Assembly: GCF_000003605.2 (NCBI RefSeq)
Contig: NW_003156240.1
Coordinates: 23,813 to 37,198, forward strand
Reading direction: 5' to 3'
DNA: 13,386 nt
Source: Saccoglossus kowalevskii
Lineage: Eukaryota; Hemichordata; Enteropneusta; Harrimaniidae
Position numbers and translations under genes: made by a program. The notes beneath the pieces were generated by a model, which had not been told where the DNA came from, searched no databases, and saw nothing but the letters and a program-made list of their open reading frames with translations. Below are positions 8,401 through 13,386 of the stretch, piece by piece. The stretch's first letter is position 1; every line of letters begins with the position of its first letter.

Positions 8401-11400
8401 CAATTTGGTCAAGATAAAGATATATGATGCTTGTACATCTAACTAAATATACAAAATATACAAACCTTCTCAAAAGATCCCCAGTCAGTCTGCCTTTTAA
8501 CATCTCAAATAGCACTATTTTACTAGATGATAGAGGGCGCTGTTTCTATTGAAGTTGTAATTATGAAAGGTATTCAAATCCTAATTGTCAAGTATTATTT
8601 TGTCTTTCATCATGTAATTATTAAAGACATTTATAGCTTCCAAATTAACTGAACCATGTCTTGAGATGTTCTTTTAGAGATTACACCAGTAAAGGTGTAC
8701 GTCTGAGAAATTTCGTAAACTTGCTTTAGCTTTAGGGTGATATCTGGTGGTAACATCATCTCATAATTCCATTCTTCTAGAAGTAAAAAAGAAACAGCAA
8801 CCAGTCAGAATCATTAAAAAAGTGGTAAGTTTGTTTATATAAATTTGAAAGTCAAAAATTTTCAATTTGTCATTGAGTATATTGACAATACTGCTGACTA
8901 TCTATGGTACAGCATATCAAGTTTAGTATCGCTTGAATGGTAGTAAACATGATGTGAGAAATGGTGGTAGTAAACATGATGTGAGATGGTAGTAAACATG
9001 ATGTGAGAAATGGTGGTAGTAAACATGATGTGAGATGGTAGTAAACATGATGTGAGAAATGGTGGTAGTAAACATGATGTGAGAAATGGTAGTAGTAAAC
9101 ATGATGTGAGAAATGGTGGTAGTAAACATGATGTGAGAAATGGTAGTAAACATGATGTGAGAAATGGTGGTAGTAAACATGATGTGAGAAATGGTGGTAG
9201 TAAACATGATGTGAGAAATGGTAGTAAACATGATGTGAGAAATGGTGGTAGTAAACATGATGTGAGAAATGGTGGTAGTAAACATGATGTGAGAAATGAT
9301 GGTAGTAAACATGATGTGAGAAATGGTGGTAGTAAACATGATGTGAGAAATGGTGGTAGTAAACATGATGTGAGAAATGGTAGTAAACATGATGTGAGAA
9401 ATGGTGATAGTAAACATGATGTGAGAAATGGTGGTAGTAAACATGATGTGAGAAATGGTAGTAAACATGATGTGAGAAATGGTGATAGTAAACATGATGT
9501 GAGAAATGGTGGTAGTAAACATGATGTGAGAAATGGTAGTAAACATAATGTGAGAAATGGTAGTAAACATTAGGTATTTGAGAAATGGTAGTAAACATGA
9601 TAACTTGATGTTACAGATGACAGTTGTACAAGGCAAACACGGTTATGGTTTTACTATATTGGATACTACACCTGTCAGAGTTGGCAAAGTAGATTCAGGT
9701 AAGAATCTGTTAATACAATTTACTTACATTATTGCTTATTATCCTGCTATTACTTTGCTGGCTCAGTCAATCGGCCAACCAGGTCAGCTTTTTTTAAAAC
9801 AAACTAATGACAAAGAAATGTGATCCATTGTTAGAATAAAAACAAACATAATAAACTGGTGCAGTTTATGACCACATGTGTGCCATTTTTACCGTAATTG
9901 TTGTATTAGAAGTGCATACAAACCAGAAATCACTTTGACTATATACCATTTTGACCATAGAAAAATCTCTTTAATTAAATATGATATGTATTATCACATC
10001 TCATCCACATTTGTGAAATATTGAAATATTTGAGCTGATATGGTATAAATTTACCGGTAACTTCATCATTTGTCATATGCGTTTTCAACCAGTGTTGACT
10101 ATGTCGTGTAAATGGGGAAAGGGATTTTGGATGAATATACTGTTTTACAACATTGAGTCAAGAAAGGAAATATAACAACAAATAAAATTTGCATTGTGCA
10201 CAGTTATTTTTTTGAGAATGAATACTGACTACGTGTAACTTGGAAACTGGTGGTCAATTGCGTTATTTTTATTTTCCATCTTGCCAAGGCTGCATAAACC
10301 GAAGTTTGCTTTCACTAATCACTGGCGAGATAACACAATGTTTTTTTCACATTTAAAGCTTTACTTTCCTCTATGCTAACCAACTTTTCCCCACGTTTTC
10401 TCAAAAATCTGTCTAATTTGGGAATTGATGCAGTTTTGTAGACAGCATCATAATTGTTAAAATTAATATAAATGATAAATGTGTTATATAATATTATCAT
10501 TTTCTGGTTATTTAACCTTTAACCTTCAACTCTTGGTACTCTGTCACCATTTGCAAAATTTTATCAAGATCTCTAGGTAATGAAAAATATTGTCCATTTG
10601 TTGATATTTGATAATTATAGAAAAATACATAAAACTAGTGCAGAAGTTTGTACAAATTTGGCAGGATAAATAATGATTTTATGCAGAAGCATTATTGCTC
10701 TAAACAGCCGCTGCCATATTCCTGCTGCTGTTGTTTTATCTATTTTGCATAAAACATGTAATTTTAATATTACATTCGGTCATCCACAAAGCATTATCTG
10801 TCAAGCAAAAAACATGGTGGTCATTTATTTGTTGTTTTTATTGTGTCTGTGATAATAATACTACAAAAATTACATCAAAACCATATGCAAATCTCGTATT
10901 GTTTTGGCTGTCAGTGTTTTTAATTTGATCGTAAAATCGTGCCTGTGCAGATTAGCACAGCTTCCTCTTATTATCAATACTGTACGTTTTTGATTTTATT
11001 AATTTCCTGTACAGGTGGTCCATCAGAGAAAGTAGGATTACAGATGGGTGATGTCATCATTAGGATCAACAAACATCACGTTGAAAGATCTCCATGTACA
11101 GATATCATTGGAATTGTCAAGTATGTATCTCATTACACATGTTCACTACTACTACAGTGACTAGAAATATTCATTATGAAAGGCTCAATACTGAATACTG
11201 TCTTCTGGTGTAGATGAATTTAGTGTACAAGCGTAGACTTGTCTTCTGGTGTAGATGAATTTAGTGTACAAGCATAGACTTGTCTTCTGGTGTAGATGAA
11301 TTTAGTGTACAAGCATAGACTTGTCTTCTGGTGTAGATGAATTTAGTGTACAAACATAGACTTGTCTTCTGGTGTAGATGAATTTAGTGTACAAGCGTAG

Positions 11401-12367
11401 ACTTGTCTTCTGGTGTAGATGAATTTAGTGTACAAGCATAGACTTGTCTTCTGGTGTAGATGATTTTAGTGTACAAGCATAGACTTGTCTTCTGGTGTAG
11501 ATGAATTTAGTGTACAAACATAGACTTGTCTTCTGGTGTAGATGAATTTAGTGTACAAGCATAGACTTGTCTTCTGGTGTAGATGAATTTAGTGTACAAG
11601 CATAGACTTGTCTTCCGGTGTAGATGAATTTAGTGTACAAGCATAGACTTGTCTTCTGGTGTAGATGAATTTAGTGTACAAGCATAGACTTGTCTTCTGG
11701 TGTAGATGATTTTAGTGTACAAGCATAGACTTGTCTTCTGGTGTAGATGATTTTAGTGTACAAACATAGACTTGTCTTCTGGTGTAGATGATTTTAGTGT
11801 ACAAGCATAGACATGTCTTCTGGTGTAGATGATTTTAGTGTACAAGCATAGACTTGTCTTCTGGTGTAGATGATTTTAGTGTACATGTACAGATTTTCTG
11901 TGTTCTATGTTAAAATCAGCACTAATTCACTTTGTCCTTTATCACAACTAAAATTAAAATAATTTATTTTTCAAAATAAGGGTGAAATTATATTTGTATA
12001 TATTTTATATTGTTTCTTTGTCAACTTATATACTTAACTGATATTGTGTTTCTATTAAAGGAATGCTCCTGGGCATGTACGACTGGTGATAGAAAGACGT
12101 GCAAAAACAGTTATAAGAAGACTATCAGAAGATGTTGAAAGAAGACCACTTAATACATTAATGTCTTCCAATAGATGCCATAATCAGAAAGAATATGCCA
12201 AACAACTGTGTGGTGAAACAGAGTACACTCAACACCTGTGTCCTGACACTGATTACGCTAGACATCTCAGATATGATACACCTGATAGTTTATATAGAAG
12301 TAGTACTTGTAGCAGTACTATAAGTGGAACACCATCAGAAGATGATATGATGACAGGCCAGGTCCAG
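2275..12367 (+). CDS. RGS3: RGS3-like C2-PDZ protein, 11 coding exons, 3' end outside the window
   Basis: Joined exons: 2275-2470, 4204-4254, 4779-4837, 5154-5245, 6267-6332, 6988-7045, 7896-7986, 8781-8824, 9617-9698, 11015-11120, 12061-12367 (1152 nt, 384 codons, frame kept at every junction, all GT-AG). Residues 1-65 are basic and disordered-looking, about 66-200 form a C2 domain, 205-219 a lysine-rich linker, about 218-292 a PDZ domain with GYGF at 228-231, and 293-384 a polar linker. Compared from memory with human RGS3, matching signatures include GQLxLSI, GCMSFG, GWYYLL, PVRV...DSGGP and VRLVIERR-type ends, all in order. RGS3 family proteins dampen heterotrimeric G-protein signalling; the vertebrate PDZ form binds ephrin-B tails and links them to chemokine receptors. 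The catalytic RGS domain is not in the window and should follow downstream. Orthology is strong by domain order and residues but not tested by search. Confidence 0.86.
2471..4203 (+). other. Intron 1 (1733 bp), nothing further recognised
   Basis: AT-rich sequence with several TACATGTA-like words, a short (AAT)n tract around 2631-2644, a near-palindrome of ACATG words around 3379-3398, and an E-box CACGTG near 3165. Open frames at 3670-3861 (plus) and 3848-4054 (minus) lack any family resemblance and are treated as chance. The acceptor is TTTTATAACAG at 4203. Confidence 0.7.
4204..4254 (+). CDS. RGS3: Exon 2: first C2 beta strand
   Basis: A 51-base exon in phase 1 at both ends, bounded by ATAACAG and GTAAGT. 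It encodes GQLKLSIYRTRRHLMVN, the opening strand of the C2 domain. The GQLxLSI start is shared with vertebrate RGS3. Being so small it would be missed by ORF-length filters, but the frame, splice sites and residue match agree. Confidence 0.85.
4255..4778 (+). other. Intron 2 (524 bp)
   Basis: Ordinary AT-rich intron with GTAAGT donor and TTTTATATTTCAG acceptor. The minus-strand open frame at 4488-4733 has no recognisable content. Nothing else seen. Confidence 0.75.
4779..4837 (+). CDS. RGS3: Exon 3: C2 domain, first loop
   Basis: 59 bases, entering in phase 1 and leaving in phase 0 at ACA|GTAAGT. Encodes IKARGISHIPGYTDGCYVT after the split isoleucine codon. This corresponds to the C2 strand plus loop where calcium-binding family members carry SDPYV. 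Here the segment reads TDGCYV, keeping one Asp and Tyr-Val but replacing Pro with Gly-Cys. Confidence 0.88.
4838..5153 (+). other. Intron 3 (316 bp)
   Basis: AT-rich intron ending in ATGATTTTCAG. It contains a local duplication of the word TATAGAAAAA near 4951-4970. Nothing else recognised. Confidence 0.8.
5154..5245 (+). CDS. RGS3: Exon 4: central C2 strands
   Basis: 92 bases from phase 0 to phase 2 at CCTCT|GTAAGT. Encodes residues 103-133, starting VVIVAPHGKK and ending PHFQEIFPL. The T-x-V-x-x-D-x-x-P-x-F pattern is the classic C2 strand-turn where family members read T(K)T(V)...NPxFxExF. CpG and GC content are visibly higher in this exon than in the flanking introns, as expected of constrained coding sequence. 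Confidence 0.92.
5246..6266 (+). other. Intron 4 (1021 bp)
   Basis: AT-rich intron with GTAAGT donor and TATTTTTTGTAG acceptor. An (AT)n microsatellite at 6244-6257 directly abuts the acceptor pyrimidine tract. No gene or mobile element recognised. Confidence 0.75.
6244..6257. repeat. (AT)7 microsatellite at the exon 5 acceptor
   Basis: Seven AT units end about 10 bases before exon 5, between the likely branch region and the acceptor. Length variation would change branch-to-acceptor spacing. Confidence 0.85.
6267..6332 (+). CDS. RGS3: Exon 5: C2 domain, late strand
   Basis: 66 bases, phase 2 at both ends, bounded by TTTTTTGTAG and GTAAGT. Encodes SFLHLDLLDRIVISLYRQSS plus a threonine and a split leucine codon. 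LDRIVISLYRQS matches the vertebrate strand reading KRLLVTVWNRAS. At the C2 loop where calcium-binding domains have D-x-D this protein has Y-R-Q, so the domain is probably calcium-independent, as appears true for vertebrate RGS3. Confidence 0.85.
6333..6987 (+). other. Intron 5 (655 bp)
   Basis: AT-rich intron with GTAAGT donor and an acceptor GTTTTTTTCACCATCAG. No recognisable gene, RNA or mobile element. Confidence 0.78.
6988..7045 (+). CDS. RGS3: Exon 6: C2 signature strand GCMSFG
   Basis: 58 bases from phase 2 to phase 0 at AAAG|GTAGAT. Encodes NDLMGCMSFGAKHLIKGTK. The GCMSFG core followed by a basic K-x-L stretch is nearly identical to vertebrate RGS3 (LIGCMSFGVKSLL) and is the strongest single identifier of the C2 part. 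The frame stays open for 34 codons into the intron, so an intron-retained transcript would add a tail and stop at 7145-7147. Confidence 0.93.
7046..7895 (+). other. Intron 6 (850 bp)
   Basis: GTAGAT donor, TTCTTATATTTTAG acceptor. It contains a 15-bp perfect inverted repeat at 7129-7143 and 7490-7504, annotated separately. Otherwise AT-rich with nothing recognised. Confidence 0.75.
7129..7504. repeat. Inverted-repeat-bounded segment, possible MITE-like element
   Basis: GGTAGAAGCCTACTC at 7129-7143 recurs as its exact reverse complement at 7490-7504, enclosing 346 bases of AT-rich, non-coding DNA. Size, lack of coding capacity and perfect ends fit a miniature inverted-repeat transposable element. 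No target-site duplication is apparent and only one copy is in the window, so the assignment is tentative. Confidence 0.4.
7896..7986 (+). CDS. RGS3: Exon 7: last C2 strand and following linker
   Basis: 91 bases from phase 0 to phase 1 at TAAAG|GTATGT. Begins LIDGWYYLLNQELGVKKHL. GWYYLL is the closing C2 strand (W-Y-x-L motif), matching vertebrate RGS3 GWYYLLGEHLG followed by KHLxV. The end of the exon (KRPKLSK) is basic and begins the linker to the PDZ domain. Confidence 0.93.
8308..8540. mobile_element. Candidate MITE with GCGCCCTCTAT termini, 233 bp
   Basis: GCGCCCTCTAT at 8308-8318 is matched by its exact reverse complement ATAGAGGGCGC at 8530-8540. The termini are GC-rich while the interior is very AT-rich and has no coding potential. 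GCGCCCTCTA-type ends are familiar from short non-autonomous repeats in many marine invertebrate genomes. An internal second tier of inverted repeats (8346-8399, plus TTTACAAAC at 8321-8329 against GTTTGTAA at 8345-8352) adds to the fold-back character. A clear target-site duplication is not visible, so the true ends may differ by a few bases. Confidence 0.5.
8346..8399. repeat. Long hairpin, 22-bp stem with one bulge
   Basis: The left arm 8346-8367 pairs with 8374-8385 (12 bp, TAAAATGAAATA against its complement) and 8390-8399 (10 bp, TTTGTAAGCT against its complement). A 4-nt bulge (8386-8389) and a 6-nt loop separate them. This is the strongest local fold in the window. It resembles a MITE core or a small-RNA precursor stem, but its AT-richness and position inside the candidate MITE favour the former. 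Confidence 0.75.
8781..8824 (+). CDS. RGS3: Exon 8: lysine-rich linker before the PDZ domain
   Basis: 44 bases from phase 1 to phase 0 between TTCTTCTAG and GTG|GTAAGT. Encodes EVKKKQQPVRIIKKV. The final residues start the first PDZ beta strand. Vertebrate RGS3 has the comparable stretch ENGKKLKITI here. Small size lowers certainty slightly, but phase fit and strong splice sites support it. Confidence 0.85.
8825..9616 (+). other. Intron 8 (792 bp), mostly minisatellite
   Basis: GTAAGT donor. About 84 percent of the intron is the tandem array at 8935-9602, leaving only about 110 bases of unique sequence on the left and 14 on the right. The acceptor, GATGTTACAG, has almost no pyrimidine tract, unlike the other acceptors of this gene. 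Confidence 0.85.
8935..9602 (+). repeat. Minisatellite A: 22/24/27-bp units, about 26 copies
   Basis: The core is GTGAGAAATGG(TGG)TAGTAAACATGAT, in a 27-base long form (L) and a 24-base short form (S) that differ by one trinucleotide. The left end uses 27+22-bp dimers (units at 8954, 8981, 9003, 9030), the 22-mer lacking two bases that would keep frame. From 9052 the order is L L L S L L S L L L L L S L L S L L S S. Two tandem 78-bp higher-order copies (S + variant L with GGTGAT + L) sit at 9370-9447 and 9448-9525. Because 24 and 27 are multiples of three, the array is open as RNGGSKHDV repeats on the plus strand and HHVYYHHFS-type repeats on the minus strand. These frames are by-products, not genes. 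Confidence 0.95.
9617..9698 (+). CDS. RGS3: Exon 9: PDZ domain start with GYGF loop
   Basis: 82 bases from phase 0 to phase 1 at TCAG|GTAAGA. Starts MTVVQGKHGYGFTILDTTPV. GYGF is the carboxylate-binding loop of PDZ domains. PVRVGKVDSG matches the vertebrate RGS3 run PVRVQAVDSG. The first codon of the exon is ATG, so a transcript starting in intron 8 could in principle make a PDZ-first isoform. The acceptor is weak and lies 14 bases from minisatellite A. Confidence 0.92.
9699..11014 (+). other. Intron 9 (1316 bp)
   Basis: GTAAGA donor and AATTTCCTGTACAG acceptor. AT-rich, without tandem arrays, in contrast to the introns on either side of the two PDZ exons. Open frames at 10315-10500 (minus), 10731-10928 and 10939-11160 (plus) show no family features; the last simply includes exon 10. 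No mobile element recognised. Confidence 0.75.
11015..11120 (+). CDS. RGS3: Exon 10: PDZ core
   Basis: 106 bases from phase 1 to phase 2 at GTCAA|GTATGT. Encodes GGPSEKVGLQMGDVIIRINK followed by HHVERSPCTDIIGIVK. GGPSEKVGLQMGD is the canonical PDZ strand-turn (G-x-A/S-x-x-A/V-G-L-x-x-G-D), and INKHHVE matches the usual V-N-G-x-x-V strand. At the first position of helix B, which usually decides ligand class, the residue is Cys rather than the class I His. Vertebrate RGS3 also has Cys at this alignment position, so ligand preference may be shared. Confidence 0.95.
11121..12060 (+). other. Intron 10 (940 bp), largely minisatellite
   Basis: GTATGT donor, GTTTCTATTAAAG acceptor. About 690 bases are the 41-bp array beginning 80 bases after exon 10. 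The remaining right part (11893-12060) is unique AT-rich sequence. Confidence 0.85.
11201..11891 (+). repeat. Minisatellite B: 41-bp unit, 17 copies in strict register
   Basis: Units begin with TCTTCTGGTGTAGATGAATT at 11201 and at every 41 bases thereafter to 11857, the last being truncated near 11890. No indel breaks the register. Point variants mark subtypes: GAATTT or GATTTT, AAGCATAG, AAGCGTAG or AAACATAG. GATTTT occurs once at the seventh unit and then without break in the last five, so the right end was homogenised separately. Each unit contains a pyrimidine-rich stretch followed by GGTGTAG, an acceptor-like word. Confidence 0.97.
12061..12367 (+). CDS. RGS3: Exon 11: end of PDZ and polar linker (gene continues)
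   Basis: At least 307 bases from phase 2; the donor CAG|GTTTGT at 12368 gives phase 0. An alternative donor at 12361 is less consensus-like. The exon opens with NAPGHVRLVIERR, the last PDZ strand, then VIRRLSED, whose RRLS is a basophilic kinase (PKA-type) site at residue 304. A tandem three-fold decapeptide repeat follows (residues 326-355), then a serine/threonine-rich acidic tail (SSTCSSTISGTPSEDDMM). Reading through the donor meets TAA at 12386-12388, so a terminal exon ending there is possible, but it would lack the RGS domain expected of the family. Confidence 0.85.
12191..12280 (+). repeat. Coding 30-bp tandem repeat: three decapeptides
   Basis: Three consecutive units read EYAKQLCGET, EYTQHLCPDT and DYARHLRYDT, giving the pattern [ED]-Y-[AT]-x-[QH]-L-[CR]-x-[ED]-T. 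At DNA level the units have diverged at many positions while the protein pattern holds, which suggests an old duplication under selection. It lies in the linker after the PDZ domain. Confidence 0.85.
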
Positions 12368-13386
12368 GTTTGTTCATTCTTCATATAAATACTATTATTA
12401 TAGAAATAGCAATGGTCACTGTATTGCCTTTGTGCATACTTAGCGATATCCTCATGATAACCTCATTGTGTTCCAATGCAATAGTACATGTATATACCAG
12501 TATATCTATTTGCATTCTATTGCAGCATATACCAGTATATCTATTTGCATTCTATTCCAGTGTATACTTGTATATCTATTTGTATTCTATTCCAGTGTAT
12601 ACTTGTATATCTATTTTTATTATATTGCAGTGTATACCAGTATATCTATTTGCATTCTATTGCAGTATATACCAGTATATCTAGTTGCATTCTATTGCAG
12701 TGTATACTTGTATATCTATTTGCATTCTATTGCAGTATATACCAGTATATCTATTTGCATTCTATTGCAGTATATACCAGTATATCTAGTTGCATTCTAT
12801 TGCAGTGTATACTTGTATATCTATTTGCATTCTATTGCAGTATATACCAGTATATCTATTTGCATTCTATTGCAGTATATACCAGTATATCTATCTGTGT
12901 TCTATTGCAGTATATACCAGTATATCTATTTGCATTCTATTCCAGTGTATACTTGTATATCTATTTGTATTCTATTCCAGTGTATACTTGTATATCTATT
13001 TGTATTCTTTTCCAGTGTATACTTGTATATCTATTTGTATTATATTGCAGTATATACCAGTATATCTATTCGAATTCTATCGCAGTATATACCAGTATAT
13101 CTATTCGAATTCTATCGCAGAATATACCAGTATATCTATTTGCATTATATTGCAGTATATACCAGTATATCTATTTACATTCTATTGCAGTATATACCAG
13201 GATATCTATTTGCATTCTATTGCAGTGTATACTAGTATATCTATTTGCATTCTATCGCAGTATGAACCAGTATATTTTCTATTTGCATTTTATTGCAGTA
13301 TATACCAGTATATTTATTTGCATTCTATTGCAGTATATACCAGTATATCTATTTGCATTCTATTGCAGTATATACCAGTATATCTA
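12368..13386 (+). other. Intron 11 (partial), mostly minisatellite
   Basis: It begins with the GTTTGT donor and about 115 bases of unique sequence, then becomes the 35-bp array that leaves the window. The next exon is not visible. The long open frames at 12370-12684 and 12468-13235 are translations of the array: a 35-base unit without stops stays open in every forward frame it cycles through. Confidence 0.8.
12485..13386 (+). repeat. Minisatellite C: 35-bp unit, about 25 copies, open to the right
   Basis: The main unit is GCAGTATATACCAGTATATC followed by TATTTGCATTCTATT. A second subtype has CCAGTGTATACTTG in place of GCAGTATATACCAG. Variants alternate as a 105-bp trimer in two near-identical copies, visible from the CTAGTTG marker at 12681 and again at 12786. 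Near 13261-13300 one unit is expanded by a few bases. The unit contains TTGCATTCTATTGCAG, which resembles a 3' splice site. The array reaches the last base of the window, so total length is unknown. Confidence 0.95.

Larger units (their letters stand above)
7987..8780 (+). other. Intron 7 (794 bp)
   Basis: GTATGT donor and CCATTCTTCTAG acceptor. The middle is occupied by a MITE-like inverted-repeat element (8308-8540) with an internal long hairpin, annotated separately. The rest is plain AT-rich intron. Confidence 0.75.

Noticed and set aside
9052-9573. 173-codon plus-strand frame of RNGGSKHDV repeats
   Set aside because: It is the translation of minisatellite A, whose 24/27-bp units keep any stop-free frame open. 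It is not in the frame of exon 9, lies in an intron, and has no family resemblance.
8870-9636. Two long minus-strand frames (242 and 237 codons) rich in HHVYYHHFS or HIMFTT repeats
   Set aside because: Both come from the same array read in reverse. Two open frames over one repeat show it is a property of the unit, not coding selection.
8935-11891. Regular direct repeats considered as CRISPR arrays
   Set aside because: Units are contiguous with no unique spacers, in a eukaryotic intron. They are minisatellites.
12468-13235. 255-codon frame resembling a hydrophobic YLFVFYSS-type membrane protein
   Set aside because: Translation of the 35-bp minisatellite C, with a 105-bp period and no non-repeat content after the first few codons.

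Overview
This is a window of animal nuclear DNA: AT-rich, with long introns and GT-AG splice junctions. No bacterial-type operon, tRNA, rRNA or CRISPR array was seen. One spliced plus-strand gene runs through most of it. Its eleven coding exons (2275 to 12367, 384 codons) keep frame across every junction. They encode a basic N-terminal segment, a C2 domain and a PDZ domain in the order and with the signature residues of vertebrate RGS3 (regulator of G-protein signalling 3). No RGS domain lies in the window, and the frame is still open at the last donor, so the gene probably continues to the right. The AT-richness, frequent ACATGT/TACATGTA words, short C2 exons and minisatellite-filled introns suggest a marine invertebrate, perhaps a mollusc or other lophotrochozoan. 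That placement is only an impression.

Layout. 1-1030: AT-rich sequence with no supportable gene. 1030-1750: a CpG-enriched block with two ETS-type sites and overlapping palindromes, read as the promoter. It is followed by a probable leader exon ending at a GTAAGT donor (1326) and joining a strong acceptor at 2187-2188. 2275-2470: first coding exon, after an in-frame stop. 4204-7986: exons 2 to 7, the C2 domain. 8781-8824: exon 8, a basic linker. 9617-12100: exons 9, 10 and the start of 11, the PDZ domain. The rest of exon 11 is a polar linker holding a three-fold decapeptide repeat.

The second half is dominated by three unrelated tandem arrays in introns around the PDZ exons: a 22/24/27-bp array in intron 8 that nearly touches the exon 9 acceptor, a 41-bp array of 17 units in intron 10, and a 35-bp array in intron 11 that leaves the window. 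The long open frames over the first and third arrays are by-products of the repeat units, not genes. Two inverted-repeat structures that may be MITE-like elements lie in introns 6 and 7.

I see no evidence for a new multi-gene system. The points most worth a second look are the arrays abutting PDZ splice sites, their acceptor-like units, the possible alternative first exon at 1260, and the coding decapeptide repeat.
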